This document shows positions 10,818 through 20,600 of a DNA stretch of 64,000 nucleotides, one piece after another. Every line of letters begins with the position of its first letter. Position 1 is the stretch's first letter. The notes beneath the pieces are model-generated. The model did no database searches, had not been told where the DNA came from, and saw only the letters and a list, made by a program, of their open reading frames with translations. A program made the translations under genes and the position numbers. The stretch spans positions 25,168,589-25,232,588 of the forward strand of contig CM067304.1 of NCBI GenBank assembly GCA_034231615.1. Reading direction: 5' to 3'. The stretch is from Meghimatium bilineatum (Eukaryota; Mollusca; Gastropoda; Stylommatophora; Philomycidae).

Positions 10818-10905
10818 GATGCTCATCGAGTCTATTGCATGACTCATGCCGTTAATACAAACAGAAGCGAGGGCACGGCATAGTTTAGAGCCATGCTAAT
10901 CCTTT
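10818..10905 (+). repeat. Dispersed ~85-bp repeat (second copy at 8095-8179)
   Basis: The sequence around GACTCATGCCGTTAATACAA (10842-10861) and the following GGGCACGGCATAG...CATGCTAATC is shared with 8095-8179, with about 15-20% differences judged by eye. It is same orientation, non-coding, and of unknown family; a short interspersed element is possible. Confidence 0.6.
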
Positions 10906-10943
10906 CCGGCTCACTTTAAACACGTCACAATCTCGGCTAATCG

Positions 10944-10990
10944 GATATATATATATATACTAAAACAGTTATATATATATATATATATAC
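10944..10990. repeat. (TA)n microsatellite
   Basis: Two TA runs (10944-10960 and 10970-10990) are separated by 'ctaaaacagt'. Confidence 0.9.
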
Positions 10991-11261
10991 CTCCTAAGTA
11001 AGTTCAGTTCAGTCAGCGCCGCTAGCAGAAACTAATGTTGCACACCAAGTTTAGTGAAGTCATAACCATTATTCAACCGCCAAGCTCTAGTTGTCTGTCT
11101 GAAAGAATGAAATGTGTTGATTAACTGGTGGGTTTGTCTCATTTGACAGAGACACGCCCTTTCAACCTAGGAAAGAGTTCCTTCTTGGTTATATCAGAGC
11201 GTCTGAAAGGTTGGAATCTCGTTACTGGTGATACCTGTTATCGAAGCTTATGTGTATCTGT

Positions 11262-11482
11262 GTGAGTGGTGAGACATAACAACGGGTGTGTATCTATGTG
11301 GATATTGAGACATAACAACGGGTGTGTTTCTGTGTGGATGTTGAGACATAACAACGGGTGTGTATCTGTGTGGATGTTGAGACATAACAACGGGTGTGTA
11401 TCTGTGTGGATGTTGAGACATAACAACGGGTGTGTATCTGTGTGGTTGTTGAGACATAACAACGGGTGTGTATCTGTGTGGA
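11262..11482. repeat. 36-bp tandem repeat, ~6 copies
   Basis: The unit GAGACATAACAACGGGTGTG plus TATCTGTGTGGATGTT repeats six times. Because 36 is divisible by three and no stop occurs in several frames, it gives overlapping open frames on both strands (for example a 12-residue RHNNGCVSVWML repeat). These are not evidence of a protein. Confidence 0.9.
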
Positions 11483-12354
11483 CAATGTGAGTTAATGAAT
11501 TTTCCTGAGAAAGTTATGAGGAATGTAACATTTAGAAATAGCCAAAAATAGAAGATATGTACAATCTGGTTTTTACGGATCGGATTTATATTGTAATTTT
11601 ATTTAGATTAATAAATTGATGCTAATAATAATAATATAGAACAATGAACACTTTATAACATATTATTTTGTATTAAGGTAACGAAAACTAAAATATATAT
11701 ATTTTTTAAATCGAAAGAAAGCTTTGGAGTATTGTATGTGTTAAGTGATGTACGAATTCAAAAATACTAAAACAGTTATAGGAAGGGGCCACCAAAACAA
11801 CTATGGGATAGGGGTAGCCGTGGGTAAAGATGCGCTGGGGGCAAAGATTCGCAGTCGTCCCCCCCCCAAACTATGGGGTTTTCCCGCAAACCACGTGGCT
11901 ACGCTGTCGTGCGACAGAAACATCCGTCTCTGTCGCACAACACATTGTCATCGGTCAAGGGCAGGTCATTTTTGAGCCATGAGATAAATTCATTTTTTAA
12001 CGTTCTCGATCTAACTTTTTTTCCACTTCTCACTCTTTGTCCTCTGTTATCATTACTGTCATGTTATTTTACATATCTAAACTGAAAACTATATTGTATT
12101 GTTAAGTTATTAAGCATGTTACCTTGTCAAGATAATTTTTGTTTTCATGATATTTTATAAAGATTGTGAACAGTGTGATTTTGGGGTAGCGCCGCGCACA
12201 CTGACGGGGGGAAACATGTGCTGCGGACTCACTGCGTATGTTTGCCCCAGTCACTTCTCCCTCATGTTGCCAAATATTTAAACCAATATTTTATTGTCAC
12301 GTTATGTTTCATTTTAGGAATTACAAACGGAAAATGATGAAAATGAAGCAGTCG
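11483..12354. other. No gene recognised; one strong hairpin
   Basis: The stretch holds an AT-rich part (11560-11740) and a GC-richer part (11780-11960). A perfect 10-bp inverted repeat GTGCGACAGA...TCTGTCGCAC with a 10-nt loop lies at about 11911-11940. A pyrimidine-rich tract ending in TTTTAG (12308-12317) looks like a splice acceptor, but no donor or gene can be tied to it. Confidence 0.4.
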
Positions 12355-12672
12355 CTGCTATAGATGCACATTCTCCACGGGTCATAGTTGTACGATATAC
12401 GCCGATAATAGATGCACAGTTTCTGCTATTCACAGATGCACGATCTCTGTCTGTTATAGCTGCACAATATTCACTGGTCATAGTTGTACGACCTCCGCAG
12501 ATAATAGATGCACGACCTCCGCCGATGCACGATCTCCGCTATTCATAGATGCACGTTCTCCGCCAGTCATAGATGCACAATTTCCGCCAGTCATAGATAC
12601 ACGATCTCCGCCGGTCATAGTTGCACTATCTCCGCCGGACATAGTTGCACGATCTCCGCTGATCATAGATAG
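12355..12672. repeat. ~24-bp tandem array that reads as octapeptides
   Basis: Units built on CATAGATGCACGATCTCCGC with CGGT/CAGT ends repeat about 12 times. In part of the plus strand they read as a repeated octapeptide of the VIDARSPP type. The frame is broken near 12520-12560 and ends at a stop at 12674. It is most likely a minisatellite. Confidence 0.8.
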
Positions 12673-13599
12673 TTGAAATTATAGTCAAACGCTTTCTAGA
12701 GCACTCCAGCACGTTGTTATAGTTTCAAACGGATCTAAGCACCCATTCTCTGTATAAATTTTATTTTTTATATTTACGTTTTTTCATTTTGTTTCGTATT
12801 AAAGCTACATAAAGATACGAGCGTACATACACCTAGTCTTTGTGCTCTTTAATTTTCCCACACTATGACTGGCTATGTTAAGATAGGAAGTGATGTTGTT
12901 ATTTTATTGTTTTTGTCAATTATCCCATGATTTCGTAATTGTTTTTGCCTGCGCGTGTTTGCCCCAAAAATTGGGGCAAAAGTGGAATTTTACTCATGTT
13001 CATAAAATCTAATTTCTACAGACTAAACGTGATTGTATGTTGTAAATACTCTGACGATTGTTAGATGAATGGATAAGCTACACACGTCTGCTAGTTTGGT
13101 CTCTCATAGTTTAAGTCTATTTGTCAGAATACGAAAAAAAGTGAAAAATGCGCATCATTGCCCCCGCCTACCCATACGCATCAAGCCGCTGGGCTTCTGC
13201 AGCAAAATAAAATTTAAAAAAAACAAGGACAGAAAGACTTAAAAATTCTTCTTCGGCGTTCATTCTCAAACTCCTACTGGATATCTCTTGTATCAGGACC
13301 ATGGTCCCATTAGATTTCCAGAAGGATGTAGTCCAGAGAATGGAAATGCGTTGTGTCGCCGTTTTATTTGCGCCAATGGCCCGACACATCCGTCTTCGGC
13401 GGACTTAAAAATTCAAAACATGGGACTTCGAAGAATGGCTGGAACAATGAAAAGCAGCACATCCAAAGAAATAATCAAAATTGCTGACATTATCTGTTAA
13501 TGTTAAAGTAATAGAAGCGCGAAGAAACTATAAAATTATCTTACAAAATTAAAAATAAAATAAGGGTGAAAGTACACATTGTAAACAAAGCATTTAAAG
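12673..13599. other. No gene recognised; palindrome at 12958-12980
   Basis: An uninterrupted 10-bp inverted repeat (TTTGCCCCAA, 3-nt loop, TTGGGGCAAA) lies at 12958-12980. Two short antiparallel open frames at 13168-13500 have no recognisable product. Confidence 0.4.
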
Positions 13600-13990
13600 A
13601 TACAATTAAAAACAAACTTCTAAAAAAAAGTAAAAACCATCTAGCAAGAGAATCGTTTATTCAATATGCTGAATCACTAGAAACCGATATCACCATGTGT
13701 GAGGTCTTATCTCCTGAACCATGGGCTCGCAGCTAAAAATACACACAAATTCTCTGAAATGTCAAACATTAACCTGAACTCACACCGAAACTGAACAAAG
13801 AGATGTATCACATCATATTATACAAGCACACTATCCCATTGGATTTATATGTATACAGACGTATCAGTAACCAAAAAAAAAATCAACAAAATCGCAACAG
13901 TGGAATATACATCATTTTTCCAGACAACACTCTACATACAAACAATATCTTGCCTAGGCAAAATTTCAGTGCAGTCAATAAATTAATTAA
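13600..13990 (+). pseudogene. Possible LINE RNase H N-terminal fragment
   Basis: In one frame the segment YVYTDVS (near 13850) resembles the YTDGS start of LINE RNase H. A following segment with AVNKLINQL resembles the region where the catalytic Glu (SAE) is normally found. Preceding codons (KEMYHIILYKHTI) fit the usual spacer. Everything is frame-broken and the catalytic Glu is not visible, so this is tentative. Confidence 0.3.
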
Positions 13991-14039
13991 TCAATTAAGC
14001 GCTATTCCGAATGGCGTAGGCGATCATGTTTCTCTTCGA

Positions 14040-15110
14040 CTCTCTGTCTAAGTGTTGTCAATAAGTTCATTTGGTGAAATTCTACCGTGCCACAATACTA
14101 GTCCGTCTAACAGCTTCTCTCTTTGTCGTCCCGTATCTTCTCCTCTTGATCTTTCTAGTGGTTATTAAGTGTTCAAGCTGTGTTTGTTCTTCTCAGCGCA
14201 CGCCCTAGAAACCTTGAATGTCTGCCCCTAATGTTTGATATGATTGATCTGTTTACGCTAGCATCAATAAGAACATCTGCATTAGTTTTCTTAACTGTCC
14301 ATGTTATTTTCATCATTCTTCTCAGAAACTACATCTATATAGCCGAAATTCGTTTTGAAATTTGTTGTTTACTGTCCATGCTTCACATCCATAAAAAAGA
14401 ATTGGTTCGATATAACATCTAAGCACTTGAATTCGGGTCTGCATTGATAGTGTTTCATTGCACAAAATGCTTTTCATTTTATTTTAATGCTGCTTTTACT
14501 TGTGCTGTTCAGCTCGTTATTCTCACCTTCTGATGTTAACGGGGTGCCAAGATATTTCACCTTTTCAGCTTGTGTTAATTTTGTGTAATTAATCATTATG
14601 TTGCATCTTGGTGGTGTATGTCTCTTTGATACGACCATTATTTCTGTTATTTTCTTGTTTAATCTTTGTTTTCACTTTCCTTCACTACTTTATCTAATAG
14701 GGCTTGTAGTTCTTGTTCGCTTCCTGCGATCAGTACTGTGTCATCAGCATATCTCAAGTTATTTATAAAGTATCCTCCCACTTTTATTCCTGGCATATCT
14801 TCTATATTTCGCATAATGTATTCTGTATTCAGGGAGAAAAGGTCCGGTGACATTGTACAACCTTGCCTGACACCCATTTCTATCTTTTGAAATCTACCTA
14901 TAGTGTTGTTAACTCTCATCGCAGCCGTTTGTTTGCAATACATATTTCTTACTATTCTTAAATCTTTCCCATTAACGTTAAGACTTTCTAGCAAATTTAT
15001 AATCTCTGAATGCTTCACCTTGTCGAATGCTTTTCTGTCATCTATGAAGCACAGATAAAGGTCTTGTTGTACTTCTATGGCCCTCTCCATTAATGTTCTT
15101 ACTATATATA
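14040..15110 (-). pseudogene. RTE-like LINE reverse transcriptase
   Basis: A 143-codon open stretch (15090-14659) encodes the RT palm of an RTE-like LINE: LYLCFIDDRKAFDKVKH (motif A, catalytic Asp), GVRQGCTMSPDLFSL (motif B) and INNLRYADDTVLIAG (motif C, YADD intact). Downstream on the same strand, after a frameshift, come NIMINYTKLTQAEKVKYLGT (thumb, 14600-14530) and WFLRRMMKITWTVKKTNADVL-type sequence with a GRHSRFLGRALRR segment (14420-14180). Upstream the coding sequence (VRTLMERAI) stops near 15110, where the Tc1 transposase begins. Endonuclease and N-terminus are missing. The RT core is the best preserved LINE catalytic region in the window, but the copy as a whole is dead. Confidence 0.85.
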
Positions 15111-15111
15111 G

Positions 15112-15850
15112 GGCATAGTACTTCAGGTACCAGAAGACTAATCAGCGCAAGCACGGTGCGACGGAGACTTCACTCCGTTGGCTTGCAATGCAGACGTCCC
15201 GGCATTTGTAGTATCCTTACTAGACGTCATAGGATCGATAGACTTGCTTATACAAACACAATATTCGCTGGCCAAGGACAGAATGAAGATCAACAATGTT
15301 CTATGATGAAAATCGGTTTAATGTGTCCTGTGTAGAACAGAGAATTCACATCTGGCGTTGTCATGAAGAAAGATTTGTGAATGCGTGTGTAGTCCAGCAT
15401 GACAGATATGGAGGAGGAAGGTACATGTGTAGGGTGGATTGTCCTACAGTCACCATACTGTCCTTCACGTTTTCAGAATTAACGTTACCACTGACGGATA
15501 CGTGACCAAGAATTGGGGACCATTGTAGTGACTTTCTTCAAAAATAATCCAGAACTAAGAATCTTTAACAAGATAACGCTATGCCTCACACAGCAAACAT
15601 TACCAGGAATTTCTTAACTCTGTAAACGTTTCGTGTACTGGATTGGCCTGCACTCTCTACATATGAATCTCATTAAGTACGTATGGGGTGAACTGAACAG
15701 AATGGTCCTCTAGCATGTCATCAACGATGTTCATGATCTTGAGCGAGTTATTATTGCAGAATGGGATATCCTACAGTAAACATTTTTTTAGACACTGTGC
15801 AATAGCATGACACGCAGATGCCAAACATGTATTGATGCTACTCCCTAAAT
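15112..15850 (+). pseudogene. Tc1/mariner-type transposase fragment
   Basis: Several frames together give a Tc1 transposase, the DDE enzyme of cut-and-paste transposons. Visible in order are LISASTVRRRLHSVGLQCRR (second helix-turn-helix of the paired domain, 15136-15195), RRHRIDRLAY, YDENRF (15302-15319, normally SDESRF, catalytic Asp kept), IHIWRCHEERFVNACVVQHD then RYGGG, a HTANITRNFLN segment, DWPALS-like (15645-15665), and a C-terminal SMTRRCQTCIDA (about 15805-15840). The region of the third acidic residue is frame-broken. The N-terminal helix-turn-helix and both terminal inverted repeats are not seen. It abuts the RTE fragment at about 15110. Confidence 0.8.
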
Positions 15851-16194
15851 TACTAACAGTGAGTGCGGTTTTTAAGAACATATTTTGTTGTTGTTTAGGT
15901 GACGTTTCTGAATTAGTTCACTTTTAAGAAAAATACATATGTGGCATCGTAAATGGATCAAATTTGTATATGTACCTGTTTTGTATCTTTTAAATTAAGC
16001 ATATATTCTGTAAGACTGTATTACACTAAACCAGTGGAAGACGGAGCTTTGGCCCACAGATACAGAAATCTACAAAAAGCATGGTCTTGAGGAGCTTTAA
16101 AATACAGTAACATTTAGGAAAACGAATGCTCTTGCTGTACGTTAAACAACGATCAAGAAGAACAACATCATTTTACAAATATCACTTCACTATT
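15851..16194. other. No gene recognised
   Basis: AT-rich sequence that may include the 3' remainder of the Tc1 element. I could not identify an inverted terminal repeat. Confidence 0.35.
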
Positions 16195-16520
16195 TACAAT
16201 AATATCAGTCTAAAACTGTCACTCCACCATTTATAAGAACATTAGTAAAAAAAATGTTACTTCACCATTTATAAGAACATTAGTAAAAATGTCACTTCAC
16301 CATTTATAAGAACATTAGTAAAAAAATGTCACTTCACCATTTATAAGAACATTCGTAAAAACTGTCACTCTACCATTTATAAGAACATTCGTAAAAACTG
16401 TCACTCCACCATTTACAAGAACATTAGTAAAAAATGTCACTCCACCATTTACAAAAACATTAGTAAAAACTGTCACTCCACCATTTACAAGAACATTAGT
16501 CTAAAACTGTAAGTCTACAA
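16195..16520. repeat. ~35-bp tandem array
   Basis: Units containing CACCATTTATAAGAACATTA followed by gtaaaa(a)tgtcactt repeat about nine times with small indels in the A-run. Decayed copies continue to about 16850. Confidence 0.85.
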
Positions 16521-16655
16521 TGTATAAGAACATTAGTCTTATATTTTCAAGATATAAGAACATTAGTCTTATATTTTCAAGATATAAGAACATTAGTATT
16601 ATATTTTCAAGATATAAGAACATTAGTCTTATATTTTCAAGATATAAGAAGGTTA
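16521..16655. repeat. 30-bp tandem array, ~4.4 copies
   Basis: Units of 30 bp (ATATAAGAACATTAGTCTTA plus tattttcaag) derive from the same 'ataagaacattagt' core as the adjacent ~35-bp array. This looks like a nested re-amplification. Confidence 0.85.
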
Positions 16656-17394
16656 GTCAATATCACTCCACTGTAGGAGAATATTACTCTATAAACTATC
16701 ACTTCGCTATTTAGGAGACTATTACTCTAAACTAGCACTTCACTATTTACGAGAATATTAGTCTAAAACTGTAACTCTACTATTTACAAAAACATTAGTC
16801 TAAAATTGTTGCTTTAATATTTATAGAAACATTGGTAAAAAAAATATCAGGAACTAACTCCAGCATATCTTGAATCATTAAAAACATTAGCAGCACAAAC
16901 CAACAACAAAATGATACAATAAAGCTAATTAAAAGCATTGTAATGCGTAAGTTTTGACGCGCCACTAAATATTACCAGCCACTAAACACTGTGCCTGTCT
17001 CACTTTTTTTGTCGTTTCTGATGCATGGAGATGGGGTAGTTTCTTTATGCATTTATTATTTCATATTGTTGTGTTTATTTCCTGTTTGTATTTGTTTCTT
17101 GATAAAAGTTACTGTTGGATCATGCCGTAGAATAAATATTTGTACTTTTATCTATTGTTATTCATTTATTACCCTTGATTCTACTATTTGGTAGTTTCAA
17201 TGTGTAATGATAATAATGATAATAATATTATCTAATGACAATATTACATTAGCATATTATTTATCACTTTCAAAATATGATATCATGTCCTAGTCATATC
17301 ATTTAGCAATCAATCCAGAATTTTTAGTACGTAGTTATTTTCATGCAATATACGTACGTTCAGTATTTTACCATTGCTTTCTGAATGGTCAGGA
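16656..17394. other. No gene recognised
   Basis: Decayed array copies run to about 16850. AT-rich sequence with a GATAATAAT run (17205-17232) follows. Confidence 0.4.
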
Positions 17395-17478
17395 TGCACA
17401 CTTGCCTGAGACGGGATTTGAATACGGTACTATCGCCGTCAAAGACAGTTTATATGCCACGGCGCCACAGAGCCGATC
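17395..17478 (-). ncRNA. Possible tRNA-derived SINE head or tRNA pseudogene
   Basis: On the minus strand, GGCTCTGTGGCGCCGTGGC resembles a tRNA 5' end with an A-box-like TGGC..GTGG. About 40 bases later ATTCAAATCCC resembles a B box (GTTCAAATCC). A 6-bp stem lies between at the anticodon-arm position but with a 9-nt loop, and the acceptor ends do not pair. It is therefore not a functional tRNA. Confidence 0.3.
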
Positions 17479-17678
17479 TAATAGCATATGGATTATTTCA
17501 TTCCAACGTACGTATGGCTTCAGGAGCGATAATTTCTAGTTCAGGCCGCAAAGAATATGATCACTGGCTTCTATCTAGATATGTAGTAAGAGACAGCTAA
17601 GGAACGTTGGAGGGTATGCTGACGATCTGTTACCTGTGGAAAAAAAAGATCATCAATGTCACTGTACGTCTTGCCTCG
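17479..17678. other. Left flank of the satellite, nothing recognised
   Basis: Unique-looking sequence between the tRNA-like segment and the 55-bp satellite. Confidence 0.4.
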
Positions 17679-20600
17679 ATGTCTTTTATCTACTGTCCCC
17701 ATGGAGGATGAATAGATGCAGGCCAGTGGATGTCTTACTTTTATCTACTGTCCCCATGGAGGATGAATAGATGCAGGCCAGTGGATGTCTTACTTTTATC
17801 TACTGTCCCCATGGAGGATGAATAGATGCAGGCCAGTGGATGTCTTACTTCTATCTACTGTCCCCATGGAGAATGAATAGATGCAGGCCAGTGGATGTCT
17901 TACTTTTATCTACTGTCCCCATGGAGGATGAATAGATGCAGGCCAGTGGATGTCTTACTTTTATCTACTGTCCCCATGAAGGATGAATAGATGCAGGCCA
18001 GTGGATGTCTTACTTTTATCTACTGTCCCCATGGAGGATGAATAGATGCAGGCCAGTGGATGTCTTACTTTCATCTACTGTCCCCATGGAGGATGAATAG
18101 ATGCAGGCCAGTGGATGTCTTACTTTAATCTACTGTCCCCATGGAGGATGAATAGATGCAGGCCATTGGATGTCTTACTTTTATCTACTGTCCCCATGGA
18201 GGATGAAGAGATGCAGGCCAGTGGATGTCTTACTTTTATCTACTGTCCCCATGGAGGATGAATAGATGCAGGCCAGTGGATGTCTTACTTTTATCTACTG
18301 TCCCCATGGAGGATGAATAGATGCAGGTCAGTGGATGTCTTACTTTTATCTACTGTCCCCATGGAGGATGAATAGATGCAGGTCAGTGGATGTCTTACTT
18401 TTATCTACTGTCCCCATGGAGGATGAATAGATGCACGCCAGTGGATGTCTTACTTTTATCTACTGTCCCCATGGAGGATGAATAGATGCAGGCCGGTGGA
18501 TGTCTTACTTTGATCTACTGTCCCCATGTAGGATGAGCAGATGCAGGCCAGTGGATGTCTTACTTTTATCTACTGTCCCCATGGAGGATGAATAGATGCA
18601 GGCCAGTGGATGTCTTACTTTTATCTACTGTCCCCATGGAGGATGAATAGATGCAGGCCAGTGGATGTCTTACTTTTATCTACTGTCCCCATGGAGGATG
18701 AATAGATGCAGGCCAGTGGATGTCTTACTTTTATCTACTGTCCCCATGGAGGATGAATAGATGCAGGCCAGTGGATGTCTTACTTTTATCTACTGTCCCC
18801 ATGGAGGATGAATAGATGCAGGCCAGTGGATGTCTTACTTTTATCTACTGTCCCCATGGAGGATGAATAGATGCAGGCCAGTGGATGTCTTACTTTTATC
18901 TACTGTCCCCATGGAGGATGAATATATGCAGGCCAGTGGATGCCTTACTTTTATCTACTGTCCCCATGGAGGATGAATAGATGCAGGCCAGTGGATGTCT
19001 TACTTTTATCTACTGTCCCCATGGAGGATGAATAGATGCAGGCCATTGGATGTCTTACTTTTATCTACTGTCCCCATGGAGGATGAATAGATGCAGGCCA
19101 GTGGATGTCTTACTTTTATCTACTGTCCCCATGGAGGATGAATAGATGCAGGCCAGTGGATGTCTTACTTTTATCTACTGTCCACATGGAGGATGAATAG
19201 ATGCAGGCCATTGGATGTCTTACTTTTATCTACTGTCCCCATGGAGGATGAATAGATGCAGGCCAGTGGATGTCTTACTTTTATCTACTGTCCCCATGGA
19301 GGATGAATAGATGCAGGCCAGTGGATGTCTTACTTTTATCTACTGTCCCCATGGAGGATGAATAGATGCAGGTCAGTGGATGTCTTACTTTTATCTACTG
19401 TCAACATGGAGGATGAATAGATGCAGGTCAGTGGATGTCTTACTTTGATCTACTGTCCCCATGGAGGATGAACAGATGCAGGCCAGTGGATGTCTTACTT
19501 TTATCTACTGTCCCCATGGAGGATGAATAGATGCAGGCCAGTGGATGTCTTACTTTAATCTACTGTCCCCATGGAGGATGAATAGATGCGGGCCAGTGGA
19601 TGTCTTACTTTTATCTACTGTCCCCATGGAGGATGAATAGATGCAGGCCAGTGGATGTCTTACTTTTATCTACTGTCCCCATGGAGGATGAATAGATGCA
19701 GGCCAGTGGATGTCTTACTTTTATCTACTGTCCCCATGGAGGATGAATAGATGCAGGCCAGTGGATGTCTTACTTTTATCTACTGTCCCCATGGAGGATG
19801 AATAGATGCAGGCCAGTGGATGTCTTACTTTTATCTACTGTCCCCATGGAGGATGAATAGATGCAGTCCAGTGGATGTCTTACTTTTATCTACTGTCCCC
19901 ATGGAGGATGAATAGATGCAGGCCAGTGGATGTCTTACTTTTATCTACTGTCCCCATGGAGGATGAATAGATGCAGGCCAGTGGATGTCTTACTTTTATC
20001 TACTGTCCCCATGGAGGATGAATAGATGCAGGCCATTGGATGTCTTACTTTTATCTACTGTCCCCATGGAGGATGAATAGATGCAGGCCAGTGGATGTCT
20101 TACTTTTATCTACTGTCCCCATGGAGGATGAATAGATGCAGGCCAGTGGATGTTTTACTTTTATCTACTGTCCCCATGGAGGATGAATAGATGCAGGCCA
20201 GTGGATGTCTTACTTTTATCTACTGTCCCCATGGAGGATGAATAGATGCAGGCCAGTGGATGTCTTACTTTTATCTACTGTCCCCATGAAGGATGAATAG
20301 ATGCAGGCCAGTGGATGTCTTACTTTTATCTACTGTCCCCATGGAGGATGAATAGATGCAGGCCAGTAGATGTCTTACTTTTATCTACTGTCCCCATGGA
20401 GGATGAATATATGCAGGCCAGTGGATGCCTTACTTTTATCTACTGTCCCCATGGAGGATGAATAGATGTAGGCCAGTGGATGTCTTACTTTTATCTACTG
20501 TCCCCATGGAGGATGAACAGATGCAGGCCAGTGGATGTCTTACTTTTATCTACTGTCCCCATGGAGGATGAACAGATGCAGGCCATTGGATGTCTTACTT

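Noticed and set aside
11238..11490. Overlapping open frames on both strands with a 12-residue repeat
   Set aside because: They are a by-product of a 36-bp tandem repeat without stops. They appear in several frames on both strands and lack any gene context.
13168..13500. Two overlapping open frames on opposite strands as a host gene
   Set aside because: No motif is recognised, both are about 70 codons long, and there is no supporting structure.
17395..17478. Functional tRNA gene
   Set aside because: Acceptor ends do not pair and the anticodon-position loop is nine bases, so at best it is a tRNA-derived pseudogene or SINE head.
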